Source of the DNA: JAQAZP01 sp965531145
GTDB taxonomy: Bacteria > Acidobacteriota > JAQAZP01
DNA length: 64,000 bases
Direction: 5' to 3'
Assembly: GCA_965531145.1 (NCBI GenBank)
Contig: CBESOE010000003.1
Location: forward strand, 35,207 to 99,206
In this document: one piece after another, positions 44,041-51,681 of the stretch
Numbering within the stretch: position 1 is the stretch's first letter
Layout: each line of letters opens with the position of its first letter
Notes under the pieces: generated by a model
Told to the model about the DNA's origin: nothing
What the model saw: only the letters and a program-made list of their open reading frames with translations
Database searches by the model: none
Program-made: the position numbers and the translations under genes

Positions 44041-46191
44041 ATGAATAATGCTGCCGCAGTGTTCCTCCTGATCCTGTTCCTGCTCTGCCCCGTCACCTCC
44101 GCCGAGGAGAGTTGGGAACATATCTATGGCGGGACCGGAGACGACAGCGGCCGTTGCGTCCGCCAGACCAGCGACGGCGGGTTTATCATCACCGGAAAGC
44201 TGGACACCGTGGTCAATGAACGACAGGTCTGGCTGCTCAAGACCGATGCCCAGGGTCTTAAAGAGTGGAGCCGGGACTACGGCGACGAGGACACCGACTA
44301 CGGAGTTCACGTGGAACAAACCGCCGACGGGGGCTACATCGTCACCGGCTCGTCGTACACCAGTTCAAGGTTTCAAAGCGATGTTCTACTGCTGAAGACC
44401 GATTCAAGCGGTGAGGAGGAATGGCGCCGGCTCTTTAACTTTGGTGGCACGGACTACGGAACTTCGGTCCAACAGACCGCGGATGGCGGGTATATCGTCA
44501 CCGGCAACGTCGACAATGATCTGGAAACGTACTTTGACATATTGCTGCTGAAAACCGACGCCGACGGGGTCGAGGAATGGCACCGGCCCTACGGCACGGA
44601 CTGGTATGACAGAGGCAGAAGCGTGCAGCAGACCATGGACGGCGGTTATGTGGTCCTCGGCATGTGGGACGGGGAATATGTCCGGTTGATCAAGACCAAT
44701 GCCGTGGGAATGGAGGAATGGAACAACACCTGGGGCGGGTCGTATGAAGACGAAGCGGAGGAGGTACTGCAACTGCCCGATGGCGGTTTCGTTCTAGTCG
44801 GCACCACCGAATCATCGGGCTCGGGCTGGCAGAGCGCCTGGTTGATTCGGACCGATGTGGATGGCGACCAGGTATGGAACCGGACCTATGGCGGCGAGGG
44901 CAGCGAGCACGGCGAGTCGGTCCACCTCACCGCGGATGGCGGTTTCGTCTTCACCGGTCGGACGTCGATGTATGGCGCGGGAGGGGGGGACGCGTGGCTG
45001 GTCAAGACCGATGGGTCCGGGGAGGTGCAATGGCACCGTACATTTGGCGGGAGCGGCAACGAGCGGGGTAATTCAGTTCGCCAGACCGCCGACGGCGGTT
45101 TCATCATCACCGGCGTCACCGCCGCAGGCGTTACCGCCGAAGAGAACCTCTACCTGGTCTACTACCGTCCGGATGAACTCCCCACACCCGCCCTGGTGGC
45201 CGGCCCCGGCGCAGGCCCGGCCAACCCACCGCTGGTCAGGGTCTTCGCCGCCCATATCCCGTCCACCATCCAGCATGAGTTCACTGCTTACGGCGCCAAC
45301 GGGTATGGCGTGAACGTGGCCTGCGGCAATCTCACCGGAAACGGCAGCGATGAAATCCTCACCGGCCCGGGTCCAGGCACGGTCTACGGCCCCCACGTCC
45401 GTGGGTTCACCGTGGACGGCACTCCCCTCCCCGGCCTCAGCTTCTTCGCCTACGGCACCCCGAAATACGGGGTCAATGTCACTGCCGGCGACCTGGACGG
45501 GGACGGCTTCGACGAGATCATCACCGGCGCCGGGCCCGGCGCGGTGTATGGCCCCCATGTCCGGGCCTTCGACTATGACGGCGGCCCGGCGGTCACCCCG
45601 CTGTCCGGGGTGAACTTCTTTGCCTATGGCACACCGAAGTGGGGGGTCAATGTCTGCTGCGGCGACATCGACGGTGACGGCTTTGATGAGATCATCACCG
45701 GTGCCGGGCCGGGGGCGATCTACGGCCCCCACGTCCGCGGCTGGAATGTGGACGGGGGCAGCGCCACCGCCATCCGCAACCTCAGTTTTTTCGCCTTCGA
45801 AACCACCCGTTACGGGGTCAATGTGGCCTGCGGCGACCTTGACGGGGACGGGATGGCCGAACTGGTCACCGCCCCCGGTCCTGATCCCCTGGCCTATCCG
45901 GTGGTCAAGGGCTGGAACTACGACGGAACCGAAGTGAGCGAACTGCCCGATTTCAGTTTTCCCCTGGCGATGGCCTATTTCTGGCGCCACGGAGCCACTG
46001 TCTATGCCCGAACCGATCTTGACGGAGACGGCCGAGCAGACCTGGTGGCCGGCCCGGGACCGGACCCGGAATCGCCCAGTCAGGTCTATGTATACAGATA
46101 CCGCGACGGCGAAGCGGATCTGTGGTTTCTGGAAGAGGACATCTTTCCTCCGCTGACATACGGAACGAAGGTGGCGGCGGGACGGTTTTGA
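44041..46191 (+). CDS. Exported repeat protein with C-terminal six-bladed propeller
   Basis: The product is 716 residues from ATG 44041. Signal peptide 1-20 (VFLLILFLLCPVTSA). Residues ~22-375 hold about six repeats of ~52 residues with the pattern W-x3-YGG-x3-DxG-x2-V-x-QTxDGGYIxTG, for example GRCVRQTSDGGFIITG and DYGTSVQQTADGGYIVTG; these look like another beta-propeller type. Residues ~384-716 are the common propeller (LVAGPGAGPANPPLVRVF, blades GVNVTAGDLDGDGFDEIITG, end GTKVAAGRF). Export with surface binding is likely; no catalytic motif is seen. Divergent from the lipoprotein gene at 43.2 kb. Confidence 0.8.
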   Translation: MNNAAAVFLLILFLLCPVTSAEESWEHIYGGTGDDSGRCVRQTSDGGFIITGKLDTVVNERQVWLLKTDAQGLKEWSRDYGDEDTDYGVHVEQTADGGYIVTGSSYTSSRFQSDVLLLKTDSSGEEEWRRLFNFGGTDYGTSVQQTADGGYIVTGNVDNDLETYFDILLLKTDADGVEEWHRPYGTDWYDRGRSVQQTMDGGYVVLGMWDGEYVRLIKTNAVGMEEWNNTWGGSYEDEAEEVLQLPDGGFVLVGTTESSGSGWQSAWLIRTDVDGDQVWNRTYGGEGSEHGESVHLTADGGFVFTGRTSMYGAGGGDAWLVKTDGSGEVQWHRTFGGSGNERGNSVRQTADGGFIITGVTAAGVTAEENLYLVYYRPDELPTPALVAGPGAGPANPPLVRVFAAHIPSTIQHEFTAYGANGYGVNVACGNLTGNGSDEILTGPGPGTVYGPHVRGFTVDGTPLPGLSFFAYGTPKYGVNVTAGDLDGDGFDEIITGAGPGAVYGPHVRAFDYDGGPAVTPLSGVNFFAYGTPKWGVNVCCGDIDGDGFDEIITGAGPGAIYGPHVRGWNVDGGSATAIRNLSFFAFETTRYGVNVACGDLDGDGMAELVTAPGPDPLAYPVVKGWNYDGTEVSELPDFSFPLAMAYFWRHGATVYARTDLDGDGRADLVAGPGPDPESPSQVYVYRYRDGEADLWFLEEDIFPPLTYGTKVAAGRF

Positions 46192-46213
46192 CACCGTCCG
46201 TTCTCCGGGTGTC

Positions 46214-46519
46214 CTAGCCCCACTTCTCGCCCAGGGCGTCGAGACCGGCCTCCTGCAGATCCTCGGGAGTCATTGCCACATGGAATTCCACGTTGGCATT
46301 GAAGTTCAGGAACCAGGGCTCGGCCATGGCCGGCACCATGGATGGCTTCTCCAGGTCGAACACGATGATCCCGGTCCGACAGCCGTCCATATCGGTGAAG
46401 TAAACCGCCTCAGGTTTCATCTCCTCGAGAATCGCCTGCATCTTCTGGCCCACGCTGCCCTTCTTGACGGCAGAGTTAAAGGCCTTGTTGGGCAACGTGA
46501 CTTTCATGATCATCCGCAT
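46214..46519 (-). CDS. Small DUF3303-like protein
   Basis: The product is 101 residues from ATG 46519, with AAGGAG 8 bases upstream. No signal peptide or membrane helix. The segment AILEEMKPEAVYFTDMDGCR and GIIVFDLEKPSMVPAMAEPWF, followed by NANVEFHVAMTPEDLQEAGL, matches small ferredoxin-fold-like proteins of unknown function (DUF3303-like, dimeric alpha-beta barrel type). Convergent with the propeller gene at 44.0-46.2 kb. Family assignment from memory. Confidence 0.65.
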   Translation of the reverse strand: MRMIMKVTLPNKAFNSAVKKGSVGQKMQAILEEMKPEAVYFTDMDGCRTGIIVFDLEKPSMVPAMAEPWFLNFNANVEFHVAMTPEDLQEAGLDALGEKWG

Positions 46520-46650
46520 GGTTCTATCTCCTTTTGATTCTGCCAGGCATCCCCCCGCAGGGCGAGAGCGAGCCGCGCAGACGTTGATGCGTTTCGACAA
46601 TAGTAGATGAATTTTATAGTTCATAGAGACGTTCCCAGTCAATGCTTACT

Positions 46651-46701
46651 TGCATCACCGGCGAGCGGGATGCTATATTTTATTACCCCCTTAGGGGGTA
46701 A
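46651..46701 (+). promoter_or_regulatory. Promoter and adjoining palindrome upstream of the 46.9 kb gene
   Basis: In the 347-base divergent gap 46520-46866, TTGCAT (46651-46656) and TATATT (46675-46680) lie 18 bases apart. Immediately downstream a perfect 8-base inverted repeat, TTACCCCC/GGGGGTAA (46683-46701, loop TTA), covers the expected transcription start. This could be an operator. The rest of the gap (46702-46850) would be a long leader in which I see no gene. Confidence 0.45.
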
Positions 46702-46866
46702 GTAATGCCGCAACACTGGTTGCGGGCACTCTCAAACAACCATCAAAAATTGCAGTGGGAATCCGGTAACGGCGGCGTTGAGTTGTCATCTACCGTTTCA
46801 ATATTGGCTTATCGCTCAATTGGTTTCAGGCAACGATGTCGTTGTCACTACTTTGGGGGGAGAACC

Positions 46867-49479
46867 ATGAGAAAGTCGATTCTGCTGTTCACGCTGGTCG
46901 CTCTGCTGGCGACCACCAGTTCCCTGGCCCTGGAGAAATTTGGGGTGGCCTCACCGGCCCTGACCCCACTGGGCGGGGATTTTCTCTTCGAGGGCTTCGA
47001 AGGCAGTTTCCCGCCCCCCGACTGGACATCGATGACCAGCGGCGCGGCATACCCCTGGGTCCAGTCGAACCTGCAGGCCTACGACGGCACTTACAGCGCC
47101 TATGTGCAGTGGGGTGAAGCCGGCCAGGTGCAGGATGAATGGCTGGTCACCGAGGCGGTGAACACCACCGGGATGACGGGCTTGAAACTGGAGTTTCAGG
47201 AAACGGGCGCCTTCTGGGCCGATTACGGTATGGAACACGAGATCCTGGTCAGCACCACCATTCCCGGCGATCCGGGGGCATTCACCTCGGTCCTGGTGAT
47301 GACGCCGGCCACCTATCCCGCCGACTGGCTGAACAGTGCCGGCACGTGGGGCAGGTTTGAAGTCGACCTCTCGGCCTACGCCGGGATGGCCACGGTCTAT
47401 GTGGCAATCCGTTACCAGGGCGAGTATGGCGATGACTGGTGGGTCGACGATGTCCGCCTCTTCGAACCGCTGGAACACGACGTGATGGCTGTGGAAGTGA
47501 TTCCGGATGGCGATATCTGGACCTCGGGCACCGACATCGTTCCCCAGCTGGTGGTGCGCAATGCCGGCGCCAATACCGAGACGTTCAACGTGGAGATGGA
47601 CATCGACCACAACGGCTCGAACGTCTATACCGAGACCGCCAGTGTGACCGGCCTGCTGCCGGGTGAAGAAACAACGGTCGACTTCCCTTCATTCACCACC
47701 GCAGTCGGCCTCTACGAGATGACCGGAACCACCATGCTCGCCGGGGATGAAAACCCGGGCAACAACACGGCATACGGTGAGAATGGCTGCTACTCCGGCC
47801 AGCGCACACCGCTGGGCCTGCTGGTGACCAACTGGGGCTGCGGCCCCTGTGTGCAGGCCAACCAGGCCCTGGACGCATACATGCCCACCCAGGGCAACGA
47901 TGTTGCACTGATCCGGGTCCACGCCTGGTGGCCCTCATCCAATGATCCGATGTATCTGGACAACACGGAACAGTGCGACCATCTGATCAACAACACCCCC
48001 ACCGGTGCGGATTACGCCCCGCACCTCTGGATGGACAACTATGTCGATGCCGGATCGGACGGGGCGGGATTTGAAAACTACTTCGAGGACCAGAAACTGG
48101 TCGGTTCGCCGCTGACCATGGAGATCGCCTACGATGAAGGCTCCAGCGAAGCAACCGTGACCATCGACGTGCTCGATCCCATGCCCGACGGCGACTGGGT
48201 GCTTTACGTGGCGGTGACCGAGGACAGGGTCGATGCACTGGGCCCCAACGGTGAGCGCTACCATAGCCAGGCTTTCCGCTACGTCTTCCCCGACCTGAAC
48301 GGCACCCTGATCAGCACCGCCATCGGCACCGATACCTACGTCGTGCCGCTGGCCCTCGATGCCGGCTGGAATTACAACAATCTGAGGGCCACCGCATGGG
48401 TGCAGGACCCCGATCCGGTGGGCATTATCATGAACTCCGCAACCATGTTCCTCAACCCGGACCGCTGGGAACCCCTGCTGATCACCGGACCAGGCCCTGC
48501 CGCCACCAACCCGCCCCTGGTGCGGGTCTTCCCCGCCGTCCCCGATCCGGAGTTCATGTACGAGTTCAGCGCCTATGGGGCGCCGTCAAATGGTGTGAAC
48601 GTGTCCTGCGGCGACGTCACCGGCGACGGTCTGGATGACATCCTCACCGGTGCCGGACCGGGCGAGATCTACGGACCCCATGTGCGGGGTTTCACCGTGA
48701 ACGGCACACCCCTGCCCGATCTCAGTTTCTTCGCCTACGGCACTCTGAAATACGGGGTGAACGTGGCCGCGGGTGACATCGACGCCGACGGGTATGACGA
48801 GATCATCACCGGCGCCGGCCCAGGCGCCGTGTTCGGCCCCCACGTCAGAGCCTGGAACTACGACGGGACACCGGGTGTCACGTCCATCTCCGGCGTGAGC
48901 TACTTCGCTTACGGCACGCCAAAGTGGGGCGTTAATGTCAGCTGCGGTGACATCGACGGTGACGGCTACGACGAAATTGTCTCCGGAGCCGGCCCCGGCG
49001 CAGTGTACGGACCACACGTGCGCGGCTGGAACGTGGACGGCGGTGCTTCAGCGTCGATCCCGGCGGTGAGTTACTTCGCCTACGGCACCCTCAAATACGG
49101 GGTCAACGTAACCTGCGGCGACATGGATGGCGACGGTATCGACGAGATCATCACCGGTGCCGGACCGGGTGCGGTCTTCGGCCCCCACGTGCGCGGCTGG
49201 AACTACGACGGCGCAACAGTGGCCGCCATGTCCGGCATCAACTTCTTCGCCTGGTCTCCCGATGATGCTCGCTACGGAGCGAATGTATACGCCGGAGCAG
49301 ACCTTGACGGCAACGGCATGAACGAGCTGGTGGTGGGCTGCGGCCCCGATGCCAACCTGGGCACACTGGTAAATATCTACACCTATGACGGCACGGAGTG
49401 CACCGAGTGGACCTCCTTCGAGGCCTATTCGGACATGACGCTGACCCACGGCACCGTGGTGGCGGCTGGAAAATTCTGA
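46867..49479 (+). CDS. Exported multidomain protein: thioredoxin-like (CGPC) plus C-terminal propeller
   Basis: The product is 870 residues; GGGGGGAG precedes ATG 46867. Signal peptide 1-20. Residues ~30-195 are a jelly-roll adhesin-type domain (FEGFEGSFPPPDWTSM, VYVAIRYQGEYGDDWWVDDV). About 200-300 is a CARDB-like Ig domain (VVRNAGANTETFNVEM). Residues ~310-530 are an Omp28-like thioredoxin fold with Cys325-Cys328 in LLVTNWGCGPCVQANQ, then DVALIRVHAWWP. From ~535 comes the shared six-bladed propeller (LLITGPGPAATNPPLVRVFP), ending THGTVVAAGKF. Probably a secreted or surface thiol-redox protein. The minus-strand gene at 56.9-59.6 kb has the same plan with UAYC instead of CGPC. A strong terminator follows. 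Confidence 0.82.
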   Translation: MRKSILLFTLVALLATTSSLALEKFGVASPALTPLGGDFLFEGFEGSFPPPDWTSMTSGAAYPWVQSNLQAYDGTYSAYVQWGEAGQVQDEWLVTEAVNTTGMTGLKLEFQETGAFWADYGMEHEILVSTTIPGDPGAFTSVLVMTPATYPADWLNSAGTWGRFEVDLSAYAGMATVYVAIRYQGEYGDDWWVDDVRLFEPLEHDVMAVEVIPDGDIWTSGTDIVPQLVVRNAGANTETFNVEMDIDHNGSNVYTETASVTGLLPGEETTVDFPSFTTAVGLYEMTGTTMLAGDENPGNNTAYGENGCYSGQRTPLGLLVTNWGCGPCVQANQALDAYMPTQGNDVALIRVHAWWPSSNDPMYLDNTEQCDHLINNTPTGADYAPHLWMDNYVDAGSDGAGFENYFEDQKLVGSPLTMEIAYDEGSSEATVTIDVLDPMPDGDWVLYVAVTEDRVDALGPNGERYHSQAFRYVFPDLNGTLISTAIGTDTYVVPLALDAGWNYNNLRATAWVQDPDPVGIIMNSATMFLNPDRWEPLLITGPGPAATNPPLVRVFPAVPDPEFMYEFSAYGAPSNGVNVSCGDVTGDGLDDILTGAGPGEIYGPHVRGFTVNGTPLPDLSFFAYGTLKYGVNVAAGDIDADGYDEIITGAGPGAVFGPHVRAWNYDGTPGVTSISGVSYFAYGTPKWGVNVSCGDIDGDGYDEIVSGAGPGAVYGPHVRGWNVDGGASASIPAVSYFAYGTLKYGVNVTCGDMDGDGIDEIITGAGPGAVFGPHVRGWNYDGATVAAMSGINFFAWSPDDARYGANVYAGADLDGNGMNELVVGCGPDANLGTLVNIYTYDGTECTEWTSFEAYSDMTLTHGTVVAAGKF

Positions 49480-49502
49480 TGCCCGCACGCAGGTAACACC
49501 AC

Positions 49503-49542
49503 CCCCTCCCCGGCTCCTCTCTGGAGCCAGGGAGGGGATTTT
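49503..49542 (+). terminator. Strong intrinsic terminator
   Basis: A stem of about 14 pairs (49503-49517 with 49523-49537, one C-A mismatch) has a five-base loop and is followed by ATTTTCGTTT. It lies 24 bases after the stop codon of the propeller gene ending at 49479. Confidence 0.85.
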
Positions 49543-49704
49543 CGTTTCTGCAGCCTTACCTCCCCTTTCCCCGACCTTGATATCGCCGATATCGCCAAAA
49601 CAAGAAATAGATGGCACTTTTGGATAAACCCCTATACATTATCCATGTGCGCAGACCGCGTACCGCACATCGGACAAACCTGACAATAAGCCGAGGGGGA
49701 CACA

Positions 49705-51681
49705 TTGAAGTTCTTTGCGGCACCCGTGATCTGGCTTTGCCTCATCCTGGCACTTCCCCTCCCCGCTGCCACCATCCACGTCCCGGCTGATCACCCCACC
49801 ATCCAGGCCGGCATCGATGCCGCCGTCAATGGCGACACCGTACTGGTGGCCGACGGCGTGTGGACCGGTTACGGCAACAAGGAACTCGACTTCGGGGGCC
49901 GGGCCATCACCGTGGCCTCGGAATTCGGGCCGACGGGATGCATCATCGATTGTGAGGGCATGGGCCGGGGTTTCACTTTCACCGGCGGCGAGGGACCGGA
50001 TTCGCTGATCCAGGGTTTCACCATCAGCAACGGTAACCGGTTTACCGGTGGCGGCATCCGCTGTTCCGCATCTTCACCCACCATCACCGGCTGTGTGATC
50101 ACCGACTGCGTGGCCAATGGCGGAGGGGGCGGAGCGATCCACTGCGCCGACGGGGCCGCGCCCTCGATCGCCGGCAATACGATGAGCAACAATCAGGCGG
50201 ACGGGGGGCTGGGCGGCGCCATCTTCGTCGAAAATGCCTCACCGGTCATCGAGGGAAACACCATCACCTTGAACGTAGCCGGAGACGATGGCGGCGCTAT
50301 CCACTGCATCGGCTCCACGGTGCTGATCTCCAATAACATCCTCGACAACAATACGGCCCTGGCCGAGGGCGACCAGGCTGCCGGCGGCGGCGCCATCTCT
50401 GCCCGGGAGAAGTGCGATATCACCATTGAAGACAATGATATCAACGGCAACAATGGCCGGGCATACGGCGGAGGGATCCTGGTGGACGATTCCACGGCAC
50501 TGATCCGGGAAAACACCATCAGCGAAAACCAGACCGATTTCCGCGGTGCCGGGATCTATCTCAATGAAAGTCCGTCCCAGATCATCGGCAATGTGATCAC
50601 CGACAATGCACTGGTCGCTATCGACCCATGGACCGCGGAAGGTGGCGGCGTCTTCGTCCGATACGGCAGCGGCACCGTGGTCACCGGCAACACGATCAGC
50701 GGCAACAGCTCGGTGGACAACGGCGGCGGGCTGGTGCTCTACAATTCCCAGGATGGAGTGATCACGGGTAACCGCCTGGAGAACAACAGCGCCGCCGGCC
50801 ACGGCGGGGGCGTTTTTCTCTACTACACATACGACACGATCGCTTCCGATAACCTGCTGGTCAACAACCAGGCCGGAGAGTATGGCGGCGGGCTGTACAC
50901 GAATTCGACCCTGCCTCTCACCGGGATGACCATCGGCGGCAACACGGCTGGAATCAGCGGCGGTGGCCTCGTCCTTCCCTCCTCCGGTCCATCCTCAATC
51001 ACCAACTCCATCGTCTGGGGCAACACGCCGGATCAGATCCATGGAAACCCCAATTCGGTCACTTACTCGGACGTGGAGGGTGGATACGCCGGCGAAGGCA
51101 ACATCCACGCGGACCCGCTTTTCGCTGCCGGCCCGGACAGCATCAACTACCTGAGCCAGTTGGCGGCCGGTCAACCGGCGGACAGCCCCTGCGTGGACAG
51201 CGGCGACCCGGCCAACCCTCCGCCCCCGGGCACCACCCGCACCGATGGTGTGCTGGACAGCGGTATCACCGACATGGGGTTTCACTTTCCCGCTCTCAAA
51301 ACGGTCGATGCATCGTTTACCTGTACCCCCGATTCCGGCACCCTGCCCTTCACCAGCCAGTTCACGGTAACCCTGTACAACCGTTACGGCGGCCAGGCCC
51401 GGCGGGTGGCCGGCCGGATCGACGTGGAGACCGCCGATGCCCGGATCATCACCGGCTGGCGCTCAGGCTACTCCAACATCGAGGCCAACGGGCAGCACAC
51501 CGCTTTCTGGAACCAGTTCCTCCCCGGTATCCAGTCCCTGGCCGGTGACAACGTTTTCAGAGTCGTTGCAGAGGACGTGACACCCGCCCCATACAATCAG
51601 CCACCCTACCCCGCATCCGGCGACACCGCCGGGGCGGGATGTCTGATCTCAGGCACCATCCCCAGGGAGAACCAGAGATGA
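49705..51681 (+). CDS. Exported right-handed beta-helix protein
   Basis: The product is 658 residues from TTG 49705, with GAGGGGGA upstream. Signal peptide ends near LPLPAATIHVP. The opening HVPADHPTIQAGIDAAVNGD and LVADGVWTGYGNKELDF are nearly the same as in the proteins at 37.4, 51.7 and 54.5 kb. Residues ~100-500 are beta-helix coils (GNTISGNSSVDNGGG, NNSAAGHGGGVFLYYT). It lacks the propeller and instead ends in a ~120-residue domain shared with the UGA-interrupted protein at 39.9 kb (FTCTPDSGTLPFTSQF through VAEDVTPAPYNQPPYPASG). First gene of a three-gene run; its stop overlaps the next ATG as ATGA. Confidence 0.8.
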   Translation: MKFFAAPVIWLCLILALPLPAATIHVPADHPTIQAGIDAAVNGDTVLVADGVWTGYGNKELDFGGRAITVASEFGPTGCIIDCEGMGRGFTFTGGEGPDSLIQGFTISNGNRFTGGGIRCSASSPTITGCVITDCVANGGGGGAIHCADGAAPSIAGNTMSNNQADGGLGGAIFVENASPVIEGNTITLNVAGDDGGAIHCIGSTVLISNNILDNNTALAEGDQAAGGGAISAREKCDITIEDNDINGNNGRAYGGGILVDDSTALIRENTISENQTDFRGAGIYLNESPSQIIGNVITDNALVAIDPWTAEGGGVFVRYGSGTVVTGNTISGNSSVDNGGGLVLYNSQDGVITGNRLENNSAAGHGGGVFLYYTYDTIASDNLLVNNQAGEYGGGLYTNSTLPLTGMTIGGNTAGISGGGLVLPSSGPSSITNSIVWGNTPDQIHGNPNSVTYSDVEGGYAGEGNIHADPLFAAGPDSINYLSQLAAGQPADSPCVDSGDPANPPPPGTTRTDGVLDSGITDMGFHFPALKTVDASFTCTPDSGTLPFTSQFTVTLYNRYGGQARRVAGRIDVETADARIITGWRSGYSNIEANGQHTAFWNQFLPGIQSLAGDNVFRVVAEDVTPAPYNQPPYPASGDTAGAGCLISGTIPRENQR

